From Thalassobacterium maritimum (GTDB taxonomy: Bacteria > Verrucomicrobiota > Verrucomicrobiia > Opitutales > Coraliomargaritaceae): a stretch of DNA of 64,000 nt. Made by a program: the position numbers and the translations under genes. Shown piece by piece: positions 56,907 through 64,000 of the stretch; the first letter of the stretch is position 1; each line of letters opens with the position of its first letter. The stretch is from positions 62,001 through 126,000 of the forward strand of contig NZ_JARXHW010000001.1 in the NCBI RefSeq assembly GCF_031127805.1, given 5' to 3'. The notes under the pieces were generated by a model, which was not told where the DNA came from, did not search any database, and saw only the letters and a program-made list of their open reading frames with translations.

Positions 56907-58658
56907 ATGTTGGCCATCTTCAAGACAATTATACTCCTCGTCGTCGCGCTGCTGTTGGCAGCGGCCGCCTTGTTGATCCCTGCCCACTTGCGCTCAATCG
57001 ACCTTGCGGTGCTGCAAGCTCATGCCAAGCAAGCTGATGCCGGCCATGCAGTGGACGTAGTGCTGAATGAAAGCATCCGATCCGCTCACATCGGCTCGAC
57101 ATTGCGCATCCTCAATGGCACCCGAACCCGCCCCGATCGAAGGCAGCCCTATCAAGCTCAAATACGAGAACTACTGGAGCAACGCCCCAGCCTACTGGCG
57201 AGCGGAGGCCCCGACCGCACGCTGGAAGACTTTTTAGAGCTCGTGCAAGCCAAGCCCAGCGCCACAGCTGGCATCGAACCACGCCCCCTGCTACCGCAAC
57301 TGCTGCCTCGCAGTGAGCGCGCCTCACTTAGCAGCATGCTCGCAGAGTCCACCAATGCCAACGTAGCCGCCCTACTAGGCGCACGCGACATTGTAGGCCT
57401 ACTGCGCTTACACCCCGCCAGCCATGCCGCTGGTGCGCCCTACGACGCAGGCATTCTCAGCCTCGCCCTGCTAATCGAAGGGGGTCACTTCAGCCCAGCG
57501 CTCGCGCAAAAAATTGGGCAAACCGCCGCCCAAGCCAACCTCGGCACCCCCGCAGCGGTACGAGCATTGGAAGACTTTGCCATCGCCACCCTCTCACTAG
57601 GCCGCCAACTCGACCACCGCTCCCTAGCGGACCTCGCCCACATCACTCAGAGCCTAAGTGACTGGGGCGAAATGGGCACCCTCTTCCGCGCCCAGCCCGA
57701 CCGTATCGACGCACTTTACACCGCATTGCGCTTTGAAGGCAGTTCATCGCCAATCTTCAGCTACTTAGCTAGCTATCCCGACACAGGGAAACAAGATCTC
57801 GACGCAGCCTTGAGCTACGGCCCGCAGGCCACGCAGGAGATTTTACGCGAAGCGCTTCCGATCTACCATGCCAAAGCTGGCCTAGCCGCTACCGTGATCC
57901 CATTTCTGAGTCAATATCGTCCACACAGTCTCGTCGAGCTCAGCCAAAATAACCGCGAGGGAGCCCTTGCCCTGAAAGCCGGCCTATTCGTGCTCTCGGG
58001 CTTGGCTTTCGCACTCGCGATGGGGGCCGCTTGGCGCGCCAGTATACAAGAGACCAAGTCCCAAAAGACCCTAGCCCGCAGCACACCTTCCATAGTTGCT
58101 CGCAATGTTTTCATCAGTCTAGTCGTAGCGCTCACGCTATGGACTTTGTTCGAACCTGAAGTACTTAAATCTAGCAATACCGAAACTGACTCCGACTCCG
58201 CGCCTCGCATCGAGTTTGTGGTCGCCGACACCTTAGAATCTCTCAAATCACCCGTTAAAGCCATGCAAGAACTCAATCAAGTCACCCTCCTCGTGCTCGC
58301 GCTCTTCTTCATCACGCAGCTCGTCATCTACTGCTTCTGCCTGATTAAGCTCAAAGAGATCGCCAAGCAAAAACTCAGCGCCTCCCTCAAGCTCAAGCTG
58401 CTTGAAAACGAAGAAAACCTCTTCGACTTCGGCCTCTACTTCGGGCTAGGAGGCACCGTCCTGTCACTGATACTGGTCGCAGTTGGCATCGTCGAAGCCA
58501 GCCTGATGGCCGCCTATGCGTCCACCCTGTTTGGCATCCTATTTGTCGCGATGCTGAAGGTCATCAACCTGCGCCCATACCGCCGCCACCTCATCATACA
58601 AGCTAGCTCAGAGACCCACGATAGCGAAGTCTCTCTGATGAAAAATATCGAATTGTAA
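56907..58658 (+). CDS. Uncharacterised membrane protein with MotA/TolQ/ExbB-like C-terminal channel part
   Basis: 583 aa, name-less family. An N-terminal helix (about 5-27) is followed by a large soluble, helical, Ala/Leu-rich part to about 350. Then five helices follow (about 356-376, 400-416, 458-481, 508-528, 530-553). The last pair, YFGLGGTVLSLILVAVGIVE and ASLMAAYASTLFGILFVAML, keeps the Gly-Thr of helix 3 and the A-L-x3-T-x-x-G pattern of helix 4 in the MotA/TolQ/ExbB proton-channel family. The C-terminus is basic. It is 65 bp upstream of the partner gene, same direction. The channel role is inferred. Confidence 0.55.
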   Translation: MLAIFKTIILLVVALLLAAAALLIPAHLRSIDLAVLQAHAKQADAGHAVDVVLNESIRSAHIGSTLRILNGTRTRPDRRQPYQAQIRELLEQRPSLLASGGPDRTLEDFLELVQAKPSATAGIEPRPLLPQLLPRSERASLSSMLAESTNANVAALLGARDIVGLLRLHPASHAAGAPYDAGILSLALLIEGGHFSPALAQKIGQTAAQANLGTPAAVRALEDFAIATLSLGRQLDHRSLADLAHITQSLSDWGEMGTLFRAQPDRIDALYTALRFEGSSSPIFSYLASYPDTGKQDLDAALSYGPQATQEILREALPIYHAKAGLAATVIPFLSQYRPHSLVELSQNNREGALALKAGLFVLSGLAFALAMGAAWRASIQETKSQKTLARSTPSIVARNVFISLVVALTLWTLFEPEVLKSSNTETDSDSAPRIEFVVADTLESLKSPVKAMQELNQVTLLVLALFFITQLVIYCFCLIKLKEIAKQKLSASLKLKLLENEENLFDFGLYFGLGGTVLSLILVAVGIVEASLMAAYASTLFGILFVAMLKVINLRPYRRHLIIQASSETHDSEVSLMKNIEL

Positions 58659-58723
58659 GCAGCCGTCCTCGCGATCCAGCGCCGCGCGCCTCCTTCGATC
58701 TTCTCCCTTCCAAACACCGCCCT

Positions 58724-60298
58724 ATGAACAAAACACTCATGCTCGTCATTTGCGACTTCCTCCTATTGAGCATGCTCGCACTGGCACGTTTCGACCCGCC
58801 TGAAGAGAAACCCGAGACCGGGCTCGAAGTCACAGAGGCCTCCGCCAGCGCCGAGGCCGAGTTGATTTCGCTACTGGAAGAATCATTGGAATCGGAGCTC
58901 AGCTCACGCCAAAACCTCACCGAAGACCTGACCGAGACCCGTGAATCCCTGCAAGCCAAGGCTCGGGAACTGGCAGAGCGCGAAGCCGCGCTGGCCGCCA
59001 CACAGTCCAATCTCGAAGCCACCACTCAAAAAGCACAGCAACTGGAACAAACGAAGGCCGAAATCGAAGCCGCCCAACAGGCTCTCGCCTCGGAAAAGGC
59101 CCGCATCGAAGCGGAGCGTGCCCAGCTCGCAGAACGCTTTGACAACACACGCACGGAACTTGAGGCCGCCAAATCAGAACAAGTCTCGCTAGTCTCCACC
59201 CTAGGGCAACTCAAAGAAGAGAGCTCCGTCGCCAAAGAAAAACTCAGCCAAACCGAAGAAGAACTCATCGCGCGCGAAATTTTACTCGCCGAACGCGAAG
59301 CCGCACTCAAGGCAGCCGAAGAAGAAAAAGCAAAACTGGCCGCCGAACGTGAGGCACTGAACCGCGAACTTCAGGTCGCCCAAGCAGAACGTCGCCTGCT
59401 GGAACAAAATCTCACCTCGGAACAAGCCGAAAAGCTGCAGCTACAACGCGAGAAAGAGCAAGCATTCGCCCGCGCAGACCGTCTCACTGAAAACGTTTCC
59501 GAACTCGGTGCCGGCGTCAGCCAACTCGGACAAGGGGTCAGCAGTTTAGCTCAAGCCTCCGAAGATATCAAAAAAGAGATCGAGGCCGCACGCCCTCAAA
59601 CCATGAGTGAAATCTTCACTCGCTTTCAAAACAATCGAGCCAGCCTACGGTTCACCGCCACCGAAGCGGGCCTATTTGGCGCACAGACCACACGTAACTA
59701 CGAGAGTAAGAGTATACTGATCACAGATGCCAGCGGCGCCACTTACCTCGTCACCCACACGGCCAACTCCCCCTTTGCTTTTAATAAGAACGCCAATAAT
59801 CTACTCGCGGCGAGCCTAGAGGTCTCTCTCGGGAATCGACGCTTCCCAGTGAGCCAGATCGGCTTTCTTAGCACCGATCCACGCATACTCTTCGTGCCCT
59901 TGCCGCAATCCGTTGTTGAGCGCTCCGGACTAGAGACCTTCCCACTCGCCCAGCAGCCTGAACGCTGGGAAGAAGCGGTGCTGGTCAAAAATGACGAGAG
60001 TAACTTCGGCCGCACCGGCTTCCGCCGCCTGACCGAGAGCGAACGTTTCCTAAAAATGGATCGTCCTGCACTCGGACAGTTGTTCGCCGATTTCGCCTCC
60101 TCCCGTGGGGACTTGGCCTTTACCAAAAACAGCCAATTCATCGGCATTTTGACCGACTCCGAGCACGCCGTGGTGATCAACGATTTCCTCGCCAGCGCGA
60201 TCACTCAGCTGAATGCGAACTTCAACACCGAAGAGAACGCCGCCACCATCGACCGCCTGCGTGATCGCGTGCAGCAGCTCCCGGCAAAAATACGCTAA
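58724..60298 (+). CDS. Uncharacterised coiled-coil protein with a MotB-like membrane helix
   Basis: 524 aa. The N-terminus MNKTLMLVICDFLLLSMLAL is a single membrane helix with an Asp-Phe (D11-F12) placed like the proton-binding Asp of MotB (..ADFMTAMMAFF..). Residues about 40-290 are a long Glu/Ala/Leu coiled coil. The C-terminal domain (about 300-524) is beta-rich: ATYLVTHTANSPF, STDPRILFVPLPQS and SSRGDLAFTKNSQFIGILTD are reminiscent of a degenerate trypsin/HtrA fold (weak). It follows the MotA-like gene and is presumably its partner; the C-terminal domain lies on the outer side. Confidence 0.5.
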   Translation: MNKTLMLVICDFLLLSMLALARFDPPEEKPETGLEVTEASASAEAELISLLEESLESELSSRQNLTEDLTETRESLQAKARELAEREAALAATQSNLEATTQKAQQLEQTKAEIEAAQQALASEKARIEAERAQLAERFDNTRTELEAAKSEQVSLVSTLGQLKEESSVAKEKLSQTEEELIAREILLAEREAALKAAEEEKAKLAAEREALNRELQVAQAERRLLEQNLTSEQAEKLQLQREKEQAFARADRLTENVSELGAGVSQLGQGVSSLAQASEDIKKEIEAARPQTMSEIFTRFQNNRASLRFTATEAGLFGAQTTRNYESKSILITDASGATYLVTHTANSPFAFNKNANNLLAASLEVSLGNRRFPVSQIGFLSTDPRILFVPLPQSVVERSGLETFPLAQQPERWEEAVLVKNDESNFGRTGFRRLTESERFLKMDRPALGQLFADFASSRGDLAFTKNSQFIGILTDSEHAVVINDFLASAITQLNANFNTEENAATIDRLRDRVQQLPAKIR

Positions 60299-60455
60299 AC
60301 GCAGCTAAGAATGTGCAAATTACGCTTGTTTCAAGGGCACAAAAAGCTAGTCTAATCATGTTCTGCCGTACCCAGCCCAACACCTTCCAAGCTTACCCCG
60401 CAAGCTGATAGTACTCAGCCCTGATCGATCTGAGGAGGCACGCCTACGCACTCAC

Positions 60456-62330
60456 TTGGAGCAAGATACAGAAGGGAAATACCAGCTCTCGCAAGTGCCC
60501 AGCTTGGATGCACTGCGCACAATCGATCTCGAACAGGACTACCATGCGATCCTGGTCGATATGCGCCAAGATCGGGACGACTCTCTGCAGAGCATCCACT
60601 ACATCTCGCAACAACAGAACAAAGTCGCGCTCATTGCGCTCTGCCGCGATCACGCGCAGTTACAGCGCTACAAGGAAGTCATCCACCATCTGGACGACTA
60701 CATACTGGCGGATCACTTAGTCGACGGCGAGCTTCCCACCCGCATCACCCACGCCATCCGGCGACGTCTCAAAGAACAAGAGCTGCTGCACGAGCAAACC
60801 CGCTTACAGTCCTTACTCGACAATATACCCGACGCGATCTTCTTCAAAGATCGCGAAAGCCGCTTCACGAAAGTGAATAAAAGGATGCAGACCGTCTACG
60901 GCAAAGCGCATCCCAGCCTGCTCGGAAAGACCGACTTCGACCTATTTTCCGAAGAACACGCTCAGGCCGCTTACAATGACGAGCAACAAATAATACGCGA
61001 TGGCCAGCCCATCGTAGGTAAACTCGAAAAAGAAACCTTCGAAGACGGACATTTCAACTGGGTGAATACCACCAAAGTGCCGCTCAAAGATGAGCAAGGC
61101 CGCATCATCGGCACTATGGGCATCTCGCGCGATATCACAGAACTCAAAAAAGCACAAGACACACTGGCCCACGAACGCTCGCTGCTAAAGACCATCATCG
61201 AACACGCCCTGGCAGGCATCTTTGTCAAGGATCTGGCCGGGCACTACTTAGTCGTCAACCAGCGCCATGTGAAATATCTAGGTGCGCAGGCAGAACCCGA
61301 GGTGATCGGCAAAACCCTTTACGACTTCTTCGAGCAGTCAGAAGCCACACGCATATCCGCCACCGACCAGAAGATAATGCAAAGCGGCCAAAGTATCGAA
61401 AATCTAATCGACTACCGGCAGCGGCCTGATGGCTCCGAGCTCTGGCTATTAACCAGTAAAGTCCCCCTACGTGATGAGCTTGGGCGCTGCATCGGCCTGG
61501 TCGGCATCTCGCTAGACATGACCGAACAAAAGCTAGCCGAGCGCAACTTAAAGAAGGCCATCAAAACGCTGGAAGAGACCAAGCTACAGTTGATCGAAGC
61601 CGAAAAATTAAAAACAGTCGGCCGACTCGCCGCAGGCGTGGCACACGAGGTCAAAAATCCACTCAATGTGGTCGCTTTGGGCGCCGAATATTTAGAAGGG
61701 CAAATAGAAGGGCCAGAGGAGATGCTCGAAGTCATCCAAGACATGCGCCATGCGATTCAGAAGGCCAATCATGTGATCTTTGAATTACTCGATTATTCCT
61801 CGCCACACAAGGTGGCGATGGAGCTGGGCAATATAAACGAAATCATTTCGCAAGTACTGGCATTGATGCGGCACAATTTCAACGAAAGCTGTATCACTGT
61901 GCACGAAGATCTCAGCGGAAAGATCGAGCCAGTCAAACTCGATGCCTCCAAGATGGAACAGGTCTTCATCAATCTCTTTCTCAATGCGATCTCAGTCATG
62001 AAAAAGGGTGGCTCACTGACGGTGCGCACCCGCGCGGAGCAAATAAAAAGTGCGGGCGATAATGTATCCAGTAAACTGACAGAATGCTTCCGCATCGGCG
62101 ACACCGTCATCCTAGTCGAGGTGCTGGACACTGGCTCCGGGCTCAATAAAGAAGCGATTCAAAAAGCATTCGATCCATTTTACTCGACCAAAACCACCGG
62201 CGAAGGCACCGGGCTCGGCCTTTCCGTAACACGTAGCATCATAGAAATGCACCATGGTGTAATGACTCTCCAAAACCGAACCGATACCCAAGGCGCCTGC
62301 GTACGCATATGGCTGCCTGCCTCAAGCTAA
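60456..62330 (+). CDS. Hybrid-type sensor histidine kinase with degenerate receiver and two PAS domains
   Basis: 624 aa from TTG 60456. The coding frame is clearly open earlier: KLIVLSPDRSEEARLRTHL (from about 60402) is the first strand of a receiver-like domain, but no ATG/GTG/TTG start precedes it; a CTG at 60405 may start. The receiver-like domain has Asp in AILVDMRQD, but the Lys is replaced (YILADHLVDGEL). PAS domains follow (about 115-230, 240-355), HisKA with His about 397 (AAGVAHEVKNPLNVV), HATPase with LDTGSGLN and GTGLGLSV. It is cytoplasmic, followed 9 bp later by its response regulator. Confidence 0.85.
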   Translation: MEQDTEGKYQLSQVPSLDALRTIDLEQDYHAILVDMRQDRDDSLQSIHYISQQQNKVALIALCRDHAQLQRYKEVIHHLDDYILADHLVDGELPTRITHAIRRRLKEQELLHEQTRLQSLLDNIPDAIFFKDRESRFTKVNKRMQTVYGKAHPSLLGKTDFDLFSEEHAQAAYNDEQQIIRDGQPIVGKLEKETFEDGHFNWVNTTKVPLKDEQGRIIGTMGISRDITELKKAQDTLAHERSLLKTIIEHALAGIFVKDLAGHYLVVNQRHVKYLGAQAEPEVIGKTLYDFFEQSEATRISATDQKIMQSGQSIENLIDYRQRPDGSELWLLTSKVPLRDELGRCIGLVGISLDMTEQKLAERNLKKAIKTLEETKLQLIEAEKLKTVGRLAAGVAHEVKNPLNVVALGAEYLEGQIEGPEEMLEVIQDMRHAIQKANHVIFELLDYSSPHKVAMELGNINEIISQVLALMRHNFNESCITVHEDLSGKIEPVKLDASKMEQVFINLFLNAISVMKKGGSLTVRTRAEQIKSAGDNVSSKLTECFRIGDTVILVEVLDTGSGLNKEAIQKAFDPFYSTKTTGEGTGLGLSVTRSIIEMHHGVMTLQNRTDTQGACVRIWLPASS

Positions 62331-62339
62331 GATAAAATC

Positions 62340-62753
62340 ATGATAAAATTCAAGAAATCCACCCCCAATAAAGATGCCCGCCGAGTGCTGGTCATCGACG
62401 ACGAACCTGCCTTCACCCGTATGGTCAAACTAAACCTAGAGGGCACAGGCGATTATATCGTAGAGTCTCTAAATGAGAGTCGCAAAGCCTTCGAGGTGGC
62501 CAAGGCATTTAAGCCTAACATCGTTTTACTTGATGTGGTGATGCCTGAAGCCGACGGGGGCGACGTAGCCCAAAGCCTACGCAGTCGCAGTCTCACTCAA
62601 AACATTCCGATTATTTTCGTATCTGCCATGGTCTCGCAAGAAGAGTCCAAAAAAGGATTCTACCAAAGCGGCGGCGAACATTTCCTAGCCAAGCCAGTGG
62701 ACAAGGACACACTTTGCGGCGCGATCGAAACTGTGTTATTAACCCTAAAATAG
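62340..62753 (+). CDS. Single-domain response regulator
   Basis: 137 aa, receiver domain only: acidic pair VLVIDDEPAF, phospho-Asp in IVLLDVVMPEADG, Thr/Ser in FVSAMVS and Lys in FLAKPVDKD. There is no output domain, so it works through another protein or kinase. The start ATG is 9 bp after the kinase stop, so this pair is one unit. Confidence 0.92.
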   Translation: MIKFKKSTPNKDARRVLVIDDEPAFTRMVKLNLEGTGDYIVESLNESRKAFEVAKAFKPNIVLLDVVMPEADGGDVAQSLRSRSLTQNIPIIFVSAMVSQEESKKGFYQSGGEHFLAKPVDKDTLCGAIETVLLTLK

Positions 62754-62793
62754 GCGCACATCCCCCATCAAACGCCCGGCCCGGCACCCGATT

Positions 62794-64000
62794 TTAATGA
62801 TGCTTGCGCAAGGTGGAGATCACGATATAAATCCCTAACAGGCCCGAGACTACAAAGCCCACGATCCCAATCGCGGGATAGCCCCAAAGGAAGGGGCGCA
62901 CACCGGTAGTGATCACTAACGAGGAGCCCATCAGCAAAGAGCCGATGATAATACCCACCGTGAGTCGATTCATAGAGGCATTAATCGTCTCTTCGATATT
63001 CTCGGTGCCGGTGTGATGAAAATTAATCTGCAGTTTTTCGTCTTCTACTTTCTGTAGAATACGCTGCATATTTTCCGGAATACGTTGCATGCTACGCAGC
63101 ATATTGAGCATCGGAAACAGCGTCTGACGCTGAATACTCGAAAAACTCCAGCGCTCTTTATTTAGCTTCACCAAATAAGGGCGCGCGACTTTTTGAATAT
63201 CGAAATGCGGATCCAAGATGCGAGCGGTCTCTTCCACACAGAGAATCGACTTCGAAAGCAGCGCATAATCGGGCGACACTTCGATGCCATTGCTACCGAA
63301 CAAATAGAGCATCTCTAAGCCCACGGTGCCCATTTTAGTGCCCGTCGGCCCAAACTCGCGGTGCTTGTTGAGCAAAAAAGTAATCTCTTTTTCCAAACGA
63401 CGGCGATCGATCCGGCGATCATCAACCGACATGTGCTGCGCCACCCGAATCACCTTGTCCGCATCGCGCTCGGTAATCGCAGCAAACATATCCGCCAAAT
63501 GAAAACGCATCTGCATGGTAATCTGCCCTGCCTGCCCCCAATCAATAAAGCAAATCTTCTGATCGTCTGTAATCAGCATATTGCCAGGGTGCGGATCCGC
63601 GTGAAAAAAGCCAGTGCCCACGATCTGGTGAAAGATCGACTCCCCGCCCATGCGGGCTACCCGTTCCGCGACTTCGGGCTCCAGTGTGATTTGGTCGGGC
63701 GCAAAGCCTTCCACCCATTCTGTCACCAGCAGTCGGCGCGAAGTCAGCTCGCGATATACCTTCGGCGCAAAGACATTTGCCTGCTCGGTATTTAAAGCGA
63801 TGAAGATTTCAGCATTGTCGGCCTCATTGCGATAATCGAGCTCCTCTTCGAGACGCTTCTCAGCCTCACGAACCAAGGAAGGAAAATTATAGGGCCTCAG
63901 CTCTTCAATGCGCGCATGCACCTGTTTGGCAAACCAGCCGATGATCTCCATATCAGCGGAAATCGTTTTATGAATCTCGGAGCGCTGTATTTTAACAGCC
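62794..64000 (-). CDS. ubiB: UbiB/ABC1-family protein kinase-like, N-terminus cut by window edge
   Basis: Atypical kinase-like ATPase needed for ubiquinone synthesis or lipid handling. The frame is open from the window edge; the last 400 residues are visible (AVKIQRSEIHKTISADMEII at the edge). Motifs: EELDYRNEADNAEIF (ExD), FFHADPHPGNMLITDDQK, and IDWGQAGQI (DFG-type, here DWG). The N-terminal KxGQ motif is off the edge. Two C-terminal helices (TVGIIIGSLLMGSSLVITTG; IGIVGFVVSGLLGIYIVIS) anchor it. Convergent with the response regulator gene. Confidence 0.9.
   Translation of the reverse strand, partial: AVKIQRSEIHKTISADMEIIGWFAKQVHARIEELRPYNFPSLVREAEKRLEEELDYRNEADNAEIFIALNTEQANVFAPKVYRELTSRRLLVTEWVEGFAPDQITLEPEVAERVARMGGESIFHQIVGTGFFHADPHPGNMLITDDQKICFIDWGQAGQITMQMRFHLADMFAAITERDADKVIRVAQHMSVDDRRIDRRRLEKEITFLLNKHREFGPTGTKMGTVGLEMLYLFGSNGIEVSPDYALLSKSILCVEETARILDPHFDIQKVARPYLVKLNKERWSFSSIQRQTLFPMLNMLRSMQRIPENMQRILQKVEDEKLQINFHHTGTENIEETINASMNRLTVGIIIGSLLMGSSLVITTGVRPFLWGYPAIGIVGFVVSGLLGIYIVISTLRKHH

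Noticed and set aside
56907..60298. Zorya-type defence system
   Set aside because: No ZorC/D/E-like genes nearby and the partner's coiled coil and C-terminal domain do not match ZorB as I know it.

Overview
The window reads as chromosomal DNA from a marine-type member of the Verrucomicrobiota, most like the Opitutae/Puniceicoccales (Coraliomargarita-like). This is inferred from gene content and protein style: PEP-CTERM proteins, a type IV pilus ATPase cluster, a Rho factor with a very long basic N-terminal extension, a HIT-PhoH-7TM/HD-YbeY operon, and several conserved proteins of verrucomicrobial character. No rRNA or other direct taxonomic marker is present.

Layout. 1-10.4 kb: a truncated secreted subtilisin-like protease, a CrtI-type FAD oxidoreductase, and a minus-strand heavy-metal RND efflux operon (small His/Cys protein, outer-membrane channel, adaptor, pump, small Cys protein). 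10.5-14.1 kb: DEAD-box helicase, lipoprotein acid phosphatase, GH1 beta-glucosidase. 14.1-22.7 kb: an accessory island with a type I restriction-modification locus (hsdR, AlbA/Schlafen-type regulator, hsdM, hsdS) followed by decaying genes. On the left it is flanked by a PEP-CTERM gene remnant and on the right by a tRNA-Leu(CAG). 22.9-31.7 kb: minus-strand type IV pilus motor genes (two PilB-type ATPases, PilT, PilC), then rho and coaE. 31.8-36.2 kb: HIT-phoH-HD hydrolase-ybeY operon. 36.3-43 kb: PEP-CTERM protein, ECF sigma factor with a zinc-finger partner, S4 protein, methyltransferase, beta carbonic anhydrase, PAS histidine kinase, double cyclic-nucleotide-binding protein. 43.2-48.2 kb: minus-strand TPR, ABC exporter and priA genes. 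48.3-49.7 kb: a RAYT transposase and its debris. 49.7-52.8 kb: XylR-type regulator divergent from KDG kinase and KDPG aldolase, a sugar-acid (Entner-Doudoroff end) pathway. 52.9-56.8 kb: SurA-like foldase, rlmN, radC, methyltransferase. 56.9-60.3 kb: an uncharacterised two-gene membrane system. 60.4-64 kb: a histidine kinase and response regulator, and a truncated UbiB-family kinase.

Most striking signals. (1) The 56.9-60.3 kb pair looks like a MotA/TolQ-type channel subunit with a MotB-type partner. The partner has an Asp-Phe in its single membrane helix, a long coiled coil and a C-terminal domain that may be a degenerate trypsin-like fold. It is the best candidate for an undescribed system. 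(2) Intergenic regions carry tandem arrays of degenerate 7-bp units, of different sequence at each site, often ending within a few bases of a start codon; one pair forms a long inverted repeat between the two sugar-acid genes. (3) The restriction island shows layered decay: a membrane gene split by an in-frame amber codon, a C-terminal AlbA-type fragment and an AAA-ATPase-like fragment.

Start sites were moved from the longest open frame where an internal start fits the family length, signal peptide or gene overlap better; each case is noted.
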